In this document: positions 7,469 to 15,373 of the stretch, piece after piece | Layout: every line of letters starts with the position of its first letter | How positions within the stretch are numbered: position 1 is the stretch's first letter | Origin: Streptomyces sp. SCSIO 75703 | Lineage (GTDB): Bacteria; Actinomycetota; Actinomycetes; Streptomycetales; Streptomycetaceae | Assembly: GCF_036607905.1 (NCBI RefSeq) | Contig: NZ_CP144555.1 | Coordinates: forward strand, 5,580,001 to 5,644,000 | Length of the DNA stretch: 64,000 nucleotides | Reading direction: 5' to 3' | Translations under genes and position numbers: made by a program | The notes under the pieces: generated by a model | What the model saw: only the letters and a program-made list of their open reading frames with translations | Database searches by the model: none | Told to the model about the DNA's origin: nothing

Positions 7469-9595
7469 ATGAGCACGGACGCGCGCCGCGCCCCTCACCC
7501 CCCACGCCCCTGTGCCCCGCCCGCCGTACCGCCGGGCCCGCCCCGCCCGGCCGACACCACCGGCACCCCGGCGCCGACGCGCCGTGCCGACGCCGACACG
7601 CCGCCGCCGCGCACCGGGACGGGAGACACGCCGGCGCGGCGCGGCGCGGGCACGGGGGCCGACCCGCATCCGCCACGGTCCGACGGCGCGTCGGGTGCCG
7701 ACACGCCGTCGTCACGCCCCGGTGCGGGCGACGCGCCGTCGCGGCGTGGCGGGCTCCCGGGAACCGACACGTCGTCACCGCGCCCTGTCGGTACGCCGCC
7801 GGGCACCGGTGCGCGACCCGTACGTTCCGCGGACCCCGGGCGACCCGCGCCGCCCGCAGAACCCGACACGCCGTCGTCGCGCACGGCGGCCGACGACGCG
7901 CCGTCGCGGCGTGGCGCCCCACCCGGTGCCGGCACCCGGGCATCGCACCCCGGTGGCACCCCGCCGGCCCCTCCCACCCCGTCGCGCGCCGACACGCCGT
8001 CCGCACGCCCCGAGGGCGCCGACACGCCGTCACCCGTCGACGCGCCACGCCGCGACGGCGCCGACACGCCGCAGCCCCGCACCAGTGCCGACACGCCGCC
8101 GCGGGCCCTCGGCCGCCCCTCCGCCGCACCACGCGCCGGCGCACCCGGCACGCCCGACGCGCCCGCCCGTCCCCCACGGTTCCGGCTCGCCGAACCCCGG
8201 GCCGCGGAGCCCGCGCCGCCGCTCGCCTCGACCCGCTTCCCCGACGCCCCGCCGACCGTCGGGCGCCCCGGCGCCGACGGCGACGGCACGCCGGGCACCC
8301 CGCCCCGGGGCGCCCCCCGCGAGCCGTCCGGCACCCCCGTCGGCGCGCCTCCGGCCGCCTCGTGCCCGGCGACCCCGCCGCCACCCGGCCCCTCGGCGTC
8401 CCCGGCGGCCCCGAGCCCCGGGGGCCCGTGGCGAAACGACCCCGCACCCCAGCCCCCGCCCCGCCCGGCGACCCGTTACCCCGGCGACGGCACCCGCCCG
8501 CACACCGCCCACCGCGCCACGGACCGGGCCACCCCCACCGGCACCGCGACCGAGGCGCCCGCACCCCAGCGGAGCCCGGCCCCGCGGGCCGAGGCACCCC
8601 GCACCGTCTCCCCGTACCCCATCGGCGTGACCGGCGCGGCCCGGCAGGGCCACCGCCCTGCCGAGAGCCCGTCGGAGACGACCACGCGGCTGCGGCGCGT
8701 CCGGCCCGACGTCTCCCCGCCCGCCCCGGCGCGGTCCTGGCCGGCCCACCCGGCCCACCCCGCACCCGGGGGACGGCCGTTCGTGACCTTCGGCCGGCCC
8801 GAGGGGTACGGCGAGTCCGCCCGTCCCCGCCCGCTCGGCGGCCGGCTCGGCCCGCAGGCGGTCGCCGCCGCCGTCTGCCTCGTGCTCGGGACGGGCCTCG
8901 TCACCGGCGCCGTCACCGGAAGCTGGCTCGCCGGGGACCCGGGCGACGGCGGCGAACGCGGCGCCTTCACCGAGGCGGCGGAGCTGTGGCACAGCGTCCC
9001 GGTCGACGAACTGTTCCCGCCCACCGTGCGGGGCCCGGGCGCCGGACCGGGCAGCGCCGACCGCACCTGGACCCGGGTCGCCGTCGCCCCCGACGGCGAC
9101 TGCGCGAAGGCCCTCGACCCGCTGCTCGACAAGGTCCTTGCCCCCGTCGGCTGCCGCCGCCTGCTGCGCGCCACCTACACCGACGCGACCCGCAGCCACG
9201 TCACCACCGTCGGCCTGCTCTTCACCGGGGGCGACGCCGCCGCCATGACCGCGCTCAAGGCCCGCTTCGACAAGGAGCGCCTCGCCGAGCGCACCGACCT
9301 GGTGCCGCTGCCGTACGCGGAGAAGGGCACCGTCGCCGAGGGGTTCGGCGCGCGGCAGCGGGCCACGTGGACCGTCTCGGTGCTCACCGACGCCCCCGTC
9401 GTCGTCTACGCGGTCTCCGGCTGGGCGGACGGCCGCACCGTCGGCACACCCGAACCCGCCGCGCGGGCGCTGGAGTCCGGCGCCGACTCGGCTCCCGCGC
9501 AGGCCGGGCTGGGACACGAGGCGCGGGGTCTCGCCGACCGCGTCGAACGCGCCCTGCGCAAGAACGTCGGCCCGCCCACGGAGCAGCCCTCGTGA
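7469..9595 (+). CDS. Proline-rich, single-pass membrane protein encoded with a mycosin
   Basis: The protein has 708 residues. About 460 N-terminal residues are disordered and rich in Pro, Ala, Thr, Asp and Arg, with imperfect repeats around 'ADTPSSR' and 'DAPSRRG' spaced 17-20 residues apart. One membrane helix follows ('VAAAVCLVLGTGLVTGAVTG'), then an extracytoplasmic domain of about 230 residues with two Cys ('DGDCAKALD', 'VGCRRLLR'). A TAGAGT -10-like box lies at 7290. The ATG at 7469 is preceded by GGGGGG. Its stop overlaps the GTG of the mycosin gene by four bases, so the two are translationally coupled and probably act together at the membrane. The domain is not one I recognise. The layout (cytoplasmic low-complexity arm, TM, periplasmic-side domain) suggests a scaffold or a partner/substrate of the protease. 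Confidence 0.75.
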   Translation: MSTDARRAPHPPRPCAPPAVPPGPPRPADTTGTPAPTRRADADTPPPRTGTGDTPARRGAGTGADPHPPRSDGASGADTPSSRPGAGDAPSRRGGLPGTDTSSPRPVGTPPGTGARPVRSADPGRPAPPAEPDTPSSRTAADDAPSRRGAPPGAGTRASHPGGTPPAPPTPSRADTPSARPEGADTPSPVDAPRRDGADTPQPRTSADTPPRALGRPSAAPRAGAPGTPDAPARPPRFRLAEPRAAEPAPPLASTRFPDAPPTVGRPGADGDGTPGTPPRGAPREPSGTPVGAPPAASCPATPPPPGPSASPAAPSPGGPWRNDPAPQPPPRPATRYPGDGTRPHTAHRATDRATPTGTATEAPAPQRSPAPRAEAPRTVSPYPIGVTGAARQGHRPAESPSETTTRLRRVRPDVSPPAPARSWPAHPAHPAPGGRPFVTFGRPEGYGESARPRPLGGRLGPQAVAAAVCLVLGTGLVTGAVTGSWLAGDPGDGGERGAFTEAAELWHSVPVDELFPPTVRGPGAGPGSADRTWTRVAVAPDGDCAKALDPLLDKVLAPVGCRRLLRATYTDATRSHVTTVGLLFTGGDAAAMTALKARFDKERLAERTDLVPLPYAEKGTVAEGFGARQRATWTVSVLTDAPVVVYAVSGWADGRTVGTPEPAARALESGADSAPAQAGLGHEARGLADRVERALRKNVGPPTEQPS

Positions 9596-10770
9596 ACACC
9601 ACCAAAGCCCGCCGGACGGCCGTGCCGAGCCTGTTCCTCGCCGCCGCCCTCGCCCTCGTCCCGGCGCCCGCCGCCCACGCCGACGGCATCCGCGCCCAGC
9701 AGTGGGGCCTGGACGCCCTGCGCACCCAGGAGGTCTGGCGGACCACCAAGGGCGCCGACGTCACCGTCGCCGTGCTGGACACCGGGGTCGAGGCCGACCA
9801 CCCCGACCTCGTGGGCAATGTGCTGCCCGGCAAGGACCTGGTCGGCTTCGGCGCGAGCGAGGGCGACCGGGCGTGGGCCCGCCACGGCACCGCCATGGCC
9901 GGGATCATCGCCGGTCACGGCCACGGGCCCGGCAACGGCGACGGCGTCCTCGGCATCGCCCCCGAGGCCGGCATCCTGCCCGTCCGGGTGATCCTGGAGG
10001 ACGGCGACCCCGCCCGCGCCAAGGCCCGCGAGAGCCGGGGCAACGCGCTCGCCGAGGGCATCCGCTGGGCCGCCGACAACGGGGCCGACGTCATCAACCT
10101 CTCCCTCGGCGACGACTCCGACTCCGCCCACCCCGAGGCGTCCGAGGACGAGGCCATCCAGTACGCGCTGCGCCAGGGGGTGGTCGTCGTCGCCTCGGCG
10201 GGCAACGGCGGCGAGAAGGGCGACCACGTCTCCTACCCGGCCGCCTATCCGGGCGTGATCGCGGTCACCGCCGTCGACCGCTACGGCACCCGCGCCCCGT
10301 TCTCCACCCGCCGCTGGTACGCCACCGTCAGCGCCCCCGGCGTGGACGTGATCATCGCCGACCCCGACCACCGGTACTACGAGGGCTGGGGCACCAGTGC
10401 CGCCGCCGCCTTCGTGTCCGGCGCCGCCGCACTGGTCAAGGCGGCCCACCCGGACCTCACCCCGGCCCAGGTCAAGAGGCTCCTGGAGGACACCGCCCGC
10501 AATGCCCCCACGGGCGGCCGGGACGACTCCCGGGGCTTCGGCCTCGTGGACCCCGCGGCGGCCGTCGAGGCGGCGGCCCGCCTGAAACCCGAGGGCGTCG
10601 ACCCCACGGCCCACGGCGACAAGTTCTTCGGCACCGGACCGGACGCCCGGGAGTCTGACGACGGGCCCGCTGCCTGGGCGGCCCCGCTGGCCGGCAGCGC
10701 GGGCGGCGTCCTGATCGTCACCGCCGTCGTCCTCTGGCGCGGTCGCCGCACCCGCCCCGAGCCCTTCTGA
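9592..10770 (+). CDS. Mycosin-type membrane-anchored subtilase (type VII-associated S8 protease)
   Basis: The protein has 392 residues. A signal peptide (residues 1-30, ending 'PAAHADG') precedes a subtilisin domain with the catalytic triad Asp63 ('VAVLDTGV'), His98 ('ARHGTAMAG') and Ser269 ('GTSAAAAFVSGAAAL'); the usual GTSMAAP reads GTSAAAA here, as in many mycosins. A C-terminal helix ('LAGSAGGVLIVTAVVLW') and a short Arg-rich tail anchor it. In mycobacteria, mycosins process ESX substrates and stabilise the secretion channel. No EccB-E, EsxA or EsxB gene is visible within this window, so this copy is an orphan as far as can be seen. The GTG start overlaps the preceding gene by four bases. 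Confidence 0.9.
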   Translation: MNTTKARRTAVPSLFLAAALALVPAPAAHADGIRAQQWGLDALRTQEVWRTTKGADVTVAVLDTGVEADHPDLVGNVLPGKDLVGFGASEGDRAWARHGTAMAGIIAGHGHGPGNGDGVLGIAPEAGILPVRVILEDGDPARAKARESRGNALAEGIRWAADNGADVINLSLGDDSDSAHPEASEDEAIQYALRQGVVVVASAGNGGEKGDHVSYPAAYPGVIAVTAVDRYGTRAPFSTRRWYATVSAPGVDVIIADPDHRYYEGWGTSAAAAFVSGAAALVKAAHPDLTPAQVKRLLEDTARNAPTGGRDDSRGFGLVDPAAAVEAAARLKPEGVDPTAHGDKFFGTGPDARESDDGPAAWAAPLAGSAGGVLIVTAVVLWRGRRTRPEPF

Positions 10771-10955
10771 CCCACCGTCCCGGAACGAGCCGCCCGCGCA
10801 GCACGCTCCCGGAGCGAGCCCGCCCGCGCCGCACGGCCCGGGGCGAGCCCGGCACGCAGGACCCACGCCACCGCGAGAGCCCGGCACCCGTCCCCGCGGC
10901 ACCCTCGGGCCCCCGCCATCCCCGCCGTCCCCGGCAGCCCACGGCAGCCCACGGC
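10771..10955. repeat. Imperfect GC-rich repeats between convergent genes
   Basis: Three diverged units of about 28 bp, each with the core CCGGAGCGAGCC followed by CGCCCGCG and GCACG, lie at about 10780-10860. No gene or clear terminator hairpin is visible in the gap. Confidence 0.45.
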
Positions 10956-11900
10956 TCACCCCACCGTCGACACCGCCGCCCGCGCCGCCGCCTCCGCCAG
11001 CGAGATGCCCGCCTCCTCGGTCGCCCCGCCCCGGGTCAGCACGGCCACCAGCACCTCACGGCCGCCCGACGTCACCCGTCCGACGCTGTCGACCACCCAC
11101 AGTCCCGTCGTGCTCCGCCGCAGCCAGCCGTTCTTGAGTGCCCACGCCGAACCGTCGGCCGCCGCCGACACGCCCCACCGCTGACCTTCGGCGATCCGCC
11201 CCATCAGTCCCCCTGCGTACGCCCGCGCGTCCGCGTCCAGCAGCGAGCCCTCCGCCACGAACACCTGCCGCAGCAGGGTGATCTGGTCGCGGGCGGTGGT
11301 GCGGGTGAGCCCCCACAGGCCGTTCGCGCCGGCCGAGGTGCCGGTCAGTCCGAAGCGGGCGTTCGCCGCGTCGAGGCCCTCGGCGCCGCCGATCGTCCGC
11401 CACAGCGCGGAGGCCGCGTCGTTGTCGCTGCGCTGGATCATCGCGGCGGCCCGCGTCCTCTCCTCGGCGGTCAGCGCGCGTCCCTCGTCCCGGGCCCGCA
11501 GCAGCAGCGCCGCCAGGATGTCGACCTTGACGATGCTGGCCGTCTCGAAGCGGCCCGCCCCGTAGGTGGCACCGCTGCCGGACGCGGGGTCCAGCACCGC
11601 CACCGACATCTCGGCGCCCTTCGGCACCGGCACCGACGCCATGGCCCGCGCCAGCCGCGCGTCCCGGTCCGCAGCCGCCTTCGCCGTACCGTCCACCGCG
11701 ACCTCCCCGCCCGCCCGGTTCGGCGCCGACGATACGGCCCGGGCGGCGGGCAGCACCCGCCCCGCCACACCGGCCGTGCCCGCCCCGGCGGCGCCCAGGA
11801 GGGCGAGGACGAGGGCGAGGATGAGGGCGGCGGACGGCAGGACACGGGGGCGCCGACGCGTCCGCGTGCCGCGGCGCCGGCCGGCTCGGGTGGGTTCCAT
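10956..11900 (-). CDS. Exported class-A beta-lactamase-like serine hydrolase
   Basis: The protein has 314 residues. A basic N-terminus (Arg-rich, residues 5-19) and a hydrophobic helix (about 22-47) indicate export or membrane anchoring. The class A beta-lactamase/transpeptidase motifs are present: Ser122-x-x-Lys125 ('ETASIVKVDIL'), SDN at 158-160 ('QRSDNDAASAL'), and KNG at 256-258 in place of KTG. The Glu166-bearing omega loop is not evident, so true beta-lactamase activity is doubtful. It is more likely a cell-envelope DD-peptidase or orphan hydrolase of the Beta-lactamase2 group. It is transcribed alone, towards the mycosin gene. Confidence 0.8.
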   Translation of the reverse strand: MEPTRAGRRRGTRTRRRPRVLPSAALILALVLALLGAAGAGTAGVAGRVLPAARAVSSAPNRAGGEVAVDGTAKAAADRDARLARAMASVPVPKGAEMSVAVLDPASGSGATYGAGRFETASIVKVDILAALLLRARDEGRALTAEERTRAAAMIQRSDNDAASALWRTIGGAEGLDAANARFGLTGTSAGANGLWGLTRTTARDQITLLRQVFVAEGSLLDADARAYAGGLMGRIAEGQRWGVSAAADGSAWALKNGWLRRSTTGLWVVDSVGRVTSGGREVLVAVLTRGGATEEAGISLAEAAARAAVSTVG

Positions 11901-12214
11901 GGCGGCGATGCTGCGGCCGGAACCTGTGCGTGGCCCAGGTGCCGGATGAGAAGCCGGTCAGCGCCACCTGAGAATTCCGTGAGGGCCGGCCACCCCGGAC
12001 CGGCCACCCCGGACCGGTACCTCTGCCGTCGGGCCCGCACCTCGGCCACCCCGGCCCGCACCCCGATCACCTCGGCCCGCGCCCGGCCACCCCGGCCCGC
12101 GCCCCGCCCCGCGGATCACGCCCGCCAGGGCCCGCCGGGCCACCGGGCCCCGTCCGCCCGGCTCCGGCACCGGGGCCGGGCGGGCCCGGACGGGAGGGCC
12201 GGCCGGCCCCTCGG
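11901..12214. other. GC-rich intergenic region with short direct repeats
   Basis: About 310 bases between divergent genes. Units built on CCGGCCACCCCGG and CACCCCGGCCCG recur six or more times between about 11985 and 12115. No coding region or RNA gene is recognised. The promoter of the serine hydrolase should lie at the left edge. Confidence 0.5.
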
Positions 12215-12220
12215 TAGGGT
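12215..12220 (+). promoter_or_regulatory. -10 box (TAGGGT) of a leaderless gene
   Basis: TAGGGT is followed by seven bases and then the GTG at 12228, with no ribosome site between. This is the standard geometry of actinobacterial leaderless transcripts. Confidence 0.6.
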
Positions 12221-12227
12221 CGGGACC

Positions 12228-13016
12228 GTGGCCGACAAGAACATCCCGGACTCCCCGTACGCCGACGACGACGGCTCCGCCGACCCCCGGCTGAGCGCCG
12301 CGCTCGCGGCGTGGGCCGAGGACCGCGCCGCGCTGGAACCGGTCCTCACCGCGCTCAAGGGCAGTCGGCTGCTGGTGCCCGTCGTCGCCGTCCTCGGCGA
12401 GGTGGAGGAGGACGAGAACGGGCTGCGCCGCGAGAAGACCAGCGACATGGCGGTCCCCACCCTGAAGGCCGGCGGACGCACCGCGCTGCCCGCCTTCACC
12501 TCCACCGACTCCCTCGCCCGCTGGGACCCCGCCGCCCGGCCGGTCGCCGTCCCGCTGCACCAGGCGCTCCAGGCCGCCGCGCACGAGAAGGCGGACACGG
12601 TCGTGCTGGACCTCGCCGGACCGGTGCCGTTCGAGCTGACCGGCCAGGCCCTGATCGCCCTCGCCGAGGGACGCACGAGCACCGATCCGCTCGCCGACCC
12701 GGCCGTCGTCGAGGCCGTGCGCCGGGCCGTGGCCGCCGAGCCCGGCGTGCTCCGCGCCCACCTCGGCCCCGGTCAGGCCGACGGCACCCTGGCGCTCGTC
12801 CTCGACCCGGCAGCCGCCCCCGCCGAGGCCGCCCGCGCCGTCGCCGGGCGGATGGCGGCCGACGAGACGCTGCGGGCCCGCCTGGTGCGCGGCCTCGACC
12901 TGGCGGTGCTGCCGGCCGGAGCGACGCCGCCGGGCGAGCCCTTGTACGTACGGGAAGCGGCCCGATCCCAGGACCGGAACCGGGGCGGGACCGGGCCGGG
13001 GGCGGGTCAGCCGTAG
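12228..13016 (+). CDS. SseB-family protein
   Basis: The protein has 262 residues. The N-terminal SseB domain (about residues 20-160) includes 'LVPVVAVLGEVEEDENGLR', 'SDMAVPTLKAGGRTALPAF' and 'WDPAARPVAVPLHQALQAA'; a Pro/Ala-rich, less conserved C-terminal half follows. The family is widespread in actinomycetes but has no established biochemical role. The start is GTG 12228, fixed by the upstream TAGGGT box; the longer frame to 11946 runs through repetitive intergenic DNA. Its last ten bases overlap the 3' end of the convergent DUF1844 gene. Confidence 0.8.
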   Translation: MADKNIPDSPYADDDGSADPRLSAALAAWAEDRAALEPVLTALKGSRLLVPVVAVLGEVEEDENGLRREKTSDMAVPTLKAGGRTALPAFTSTDSLARWDPAARPVAVPLHQALQAAAHEKADTVVLDLAGPVPFELTGQALIALAEGRTSTDPLADPAVVEAVRRAVAAEPGVLRAHLGPGQADGTLALVLDPAAAPAEAARAVAGRMAADETLRARLVRGLDLAVLPAGATPPGEPLYVREAARSQDRNRGGTGPGAGQP

Positions 13017-13363
13017 ACCGCGCCCGTGTACTTCTCGCCCGGTCCCTGGCCCGGCTCGTCCGGGATCAGGGACGCCTCGCGGAAGGCGAGCTGGAGCGAC
13101 TTCAGGCCGTCGCGCAGCGGCGCGGCGTGGAAGGAACTGATCTCCGTCGCGCTCGCGTCGAGCAGTCCGGCCAGCGCGTGCACCAGCTTGCGGGCCTCGT
13201 CCAGGTCCTTGTGGGCCTCGCCCTCGTCGGACAGACCGAGCTTCACGGCCGCGGCGCTCATCAGGTTGACGGCGACCGTCACGATCACCTCGACCGCGGG
13301 GACCTCGGCGATGTCGCGGGTCATGGCATCGAAGTCGGGCGTCTCAGGCGGGGTCTCACTCAT
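13007..13363 (-). CDS. DUF1844 protein
   Basis: The protein has 118 residues. The conserved DUF1844 core (about 30-105) contains 'VNLMSAAAVKLGL', 'DLDEARKLVHALAGLLD' and 'PLRDGLKSLQLAFREA', an all-helical small domain. The function is unknown. In actinomycetes it regularly sits next to infC, as here, where infC is transcribed divergently. The ATG at 13363 has a TATCGT box seven bases upstream on the minus strand and no ribosome site, so it is probably leaderless; the longer frame (to 13531) would reach into the infC promoter region. Confidence 0.85.
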   Translation of the reverse strand: MSETPPETPDFDAMTRDIAEVPAVEVIVTVAVNLMSAAAVKLGLSDEGEAHKDLDEARKLVHALAGLLDASATEISSFHAAPLRDGLKSLQLAFREASLIPDEPGQGPGEKYTGAVYG

Positions 13364-13370
13364 GCCGCAC

Positions 13371-13376
13371 ACGATA
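13371..13376 (-). promoter_or_regulatory. -10 box (TATCGT) for the DUF1844 gene
   Basis: Read on the minus strand, TATCGT is followed by seven bases and the ATG at 13363, giving a leaderless start. Confidence 0.55.
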
Positions 13377-13449
13377 GGGCCCCGTGTCCGCCCCCTTGAC
13401 GGCAGGAGGCGGGGGAGCCACCGGGTTCGCGCGGGCGTTCCCGAACTGC

Positions 13450-13763
13450 TAACCTTGTGTAACGACCGGTCGGACACGCGCGCCCATGGCAGTGCGGGCC
13501 CGACCCACAAGTGGAGGCTCCGAACTCCCACCTGGCCGTCCTTGGGGACGGCGGGTCACCGGTCAGGCGGTTCCGTCCTCGTGGCGGCGACCGACCCGAA
13601 ATCGCGCCCCGCGGTCATCGCGGCGGTGCTCCGGTAGTAGTCCGAGGAGCCCCGCCTGTGATCGTCCGGGGCATTTTTCGTGCGTCGGCGCGGTTAGGTC
13701 TAAGAACCCAGACGTAACGCGGCCGTCCGCCAGACCGCCGCGTGGTGCTACCGAGGAGGATCC
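13450..13763 (+). promoter_or_regulatory. infC promoter and long 5' leader
   Basis: TAACCT at 13450-13455 is the best -10 candidate, giving a leader of about 300 bases before infC. No protein reading frame with good codon use occupies it. It contains a terminator-like hairpin with a T-run (13649-13678) and a second small hairpin (GGTT...AACC, about 13692-13709) near the ribosome site. In other bacteria infC-rpmI-rplT leaders are control points for IF3 and L20; here that role is inferred from position and structure. Confidence 0.5.
13649..13678 (+). terminator. Candidate attenuator hairpin in the infC leader
   Basis: GCCCCG (13649-13654) pairs with CGGGGC (13667-13672), directly followed by ATTTTT. 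A run of five T is exceptional in this GC-rich DNA and sits exactly where an intrinsic terminator would have it, about 90 bases before infC. Confidence 0.5.
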
Positions 13764-14420
13764 ATCAGCGCCGAGCCCCGCATCAACGACCGGATTCGCG
13801 TTCCCGAGGTGCGACTTGTCGGTCCCAGCGGCGAGCAGGTCGGGATTGTCCCGCTTGCCAAGGCCCTGGAGCTTGCGCAGGAGTACGATCTCGACCTCGT
13901 CGAGGTCGCGGCGAACGCCCGTCCGCCCGTGTGCAAGCTCATGGACTACGGGAAGTTCAAGTACGAGTCGGCCATGAAGGCCCGTGAGGCGCGCAAGAAC
14001 CAGGCGCACACGGTCATCAAGGAGATGAAGCTCCGGCCGAAGATCGATCCGCACGACTATGACACCAAGAAGGGTCATGTCGTCCGGTTCCTCAAGCAGG
14101 GCGACAAGGTCAAGATCACGATCATGTTCCGCGGTCGTGAGCAGTCCCGGCCGGAGCTCGGCTACCGGCTGCTGCAGCGGCTCGCGGAAGACGTCCAGGA
14201 CCTCGGTTTCGTGGAGTCGAACCCGAAGCAGGACGGGCGCAACATGATCATGGTCCTCGGTCCGCACAAGAAGAAGACCGAGGCGATGGCCGAGGCTCGC
14301 CAGGCGCAGGAGGCCCGCAAGGCGGAGGCGAAGGCCCACCCCGGCCGCTCGCAGAACGCCGCGGAGTCCGAGGCCGATGCCGAGGCTCCGGCGGAGACCG
14401 AGGCTCCGGCCGAGGCGTGA
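13764..14420 (+). CDS. infC: Translation initiation factor IF-3, probable ATC start
   Basis: The protein has 218 residues. The IF3 N-domain ('PRINDRIRVPEVRLVG', residues 6-21, through 'ARPPVCKLMDYGKFKYE') and C-domain ('IKEMKLRPKIDPHDYDTK', 'KQDGRNMIMVLGP') are complete, with an Ala/Glu-rich tail of about 35 residues typical of actinomycetes. IF3 binds the 30S subunit, blocks premature 50S joining and checks the start codon. No ATG or GTG in this frame lies before the conserved 'RINDRIR'; the first, GTG 13809, would delete it. ATC at 13764 follows GAGGAGGA by four to six bases, so I place the start there. Rare AUU/AUC starts are known in infC, where IF3 discriminates against its own mRNA. It is the first gene of infC-rpmI-rplT. 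Confidence 0.93.
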   Translation: MSAEPRINDRIRVPEVRLVGPSGEQVGIVPLAKALELAQEYDLDLVEVAANARPPVCKLMDYGKFKYESAMKAREARKNQAHTVIKEMKLRPKIDPHDYDTKKGHVVRFLKQGDKVKITIMFRGREQSRPELGYRLLQRLAEDVQDLGFVESNPKQDGRNMIMVLGPHKKKTEAMAEARQAQEARKAEAKAHPGRSQNAAESEADAEAPAETEAPAEA

Positions 14421-14529
14421 TCCGGGGGACGCGAGTCCGCCGGTCGTATCCGATACAAGAGCGACACTCCACCGTGCCCGGTCTCACGGCCGGGCACCGG
14501 AGTGCCACCGACGAGGAGAGAACGGCGCT

Positions 14530-14724
14530 ATGCCGAAGAACAAGACGCACAGCGGTGCCAGCAAGCGCTTCAAGATCACCGGCTCCGGCAAGGTGCTGCG
14601 TGAGCGCGCCGGCAAGCGCCACCTGCTCGAGCACAAGTCGTCCCGTGTGACGCGTCGCCTCACCGGCAACGCCGAGATGGCCCCGGGCGACGCCAAGAAG
14701 ATCAAGAAGCTTCTCGGCAAGTGA
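14530..14724 (+). CDS. rpmI: 50S ribosomal protein L35
   Basis: The 64-residue basic protein starts 'MPKNKTHSGASKRFKITGSG' and ends 'DAKKIKKLLGK', full length for L35. GAGGAGAG precedes the ATG by about nine bases. It lies between infC and rplT in the universally conserved order. A 110-base spacer separates it from infC. Confidence 0.97.
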   Translation: MPKNKTHSGASKRFKITGSGKVLRERAGKRHLLEHKSSRVTRRLTGNAEMAPGDAKKIKKLLGK

Positions 14725-14833
14725 CGTGACGGCGCCCGGTCTGCCGACCGCGCGCGCCGTCCGTCAGGACCGGGACCCATTCGATTCCGGGCCGCGTCAG
14801 GACCACCGCGGCCCCGCTACAAGGAGTTAACAA

Positions 14834-15217
14834 GTGGCACGCGTCAAGCGGGCAGTCAACGCCCACAAGAAGCGCCGGGCGATCCTCGAGCAGGCCTCCG
14901 GCTACCGCGGTCAGCGTTCGCGCCTGTACCGCAAGGCCAAGGAGCAGGTCACCCACTCGCTGGTCTACAACTACAACGACCGCAAGAAGCGCAAGGGTGA
15001 CTTCCGCCAGCTCTGGATCCAGCGCATCAACGCCGCGGCCCGCGCCAACGGCATCACGTACAACCGCTTCATCCAGGGTCTGAAGGCCGCCAACATCGAG
15101 GTGGACCGCAAGATCCTGGCCGAGCTGGCCGTCAACGACGCCGGCGCGTTCGCCGCGCTCGTCGAGGTCGCGCAGAAGGCGCTGCCGAGCGACGTCAACG
15201 CGCCGAAGGCCGCGTGA
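14834..15217 (+). CDS. rplT: 50S ribosomal protein L20
   Basis: The protein has 127 residues, the standard length: 'MARVKRAVNAHKKRR' at the N-terminus and 'YNRFIQGLKAANIEVDRK' in the C-terminal RNA-binding part. It starts at GTG 14834 after AAGGAG. L20 is an early assembly protein that binds 23S rRNA, and in several bacteria it represses its own operon. A strong terminator follows. Confidence 0.97.
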   Translation: MARVKRAVNAHKKRRAILEQASGYRGQRSRLYRKAKEQVTHSLVYNYNDRKKRKGDFRQLWIQRINAAARANGITYNRFIQGLKAANIEVDRKILAELAVNDAGAFAALVEVAQKALPSDVNAPKAA

Positions 15218-15244
15218 CGCTGCGCTCGCACCGAGCCGACGTGA

Positions 15245-15285
15245 CAGCAGGACCCGCAGGCTGGTGAAGCCTGCGGGTCCTGCTG
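15245..15285 (+). terminator. Terminator of infC-rpmI-rplT
   Basis: An 18-bp perfect stem (15245-15262 with 15268-15285) and a five-base loop lie 28 bases after the rplT stop. Confidence 0.88.
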
Positions 15286-15373
15286 CGTCGGCGGCGACCC
15301 GCCGCCGGCACCCCGGAACCGCCGTCGTGGCCCGACCCCGTCGCGGCGGAGAGTCGCTGATGAAGGTGAACAC

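Noticed and set aside
13809..14420. infC starting at GTG 13809
   Set aside because: It deletes the conserved N-terminal IF3 motif; the ribosome site lies upstream at 13753.
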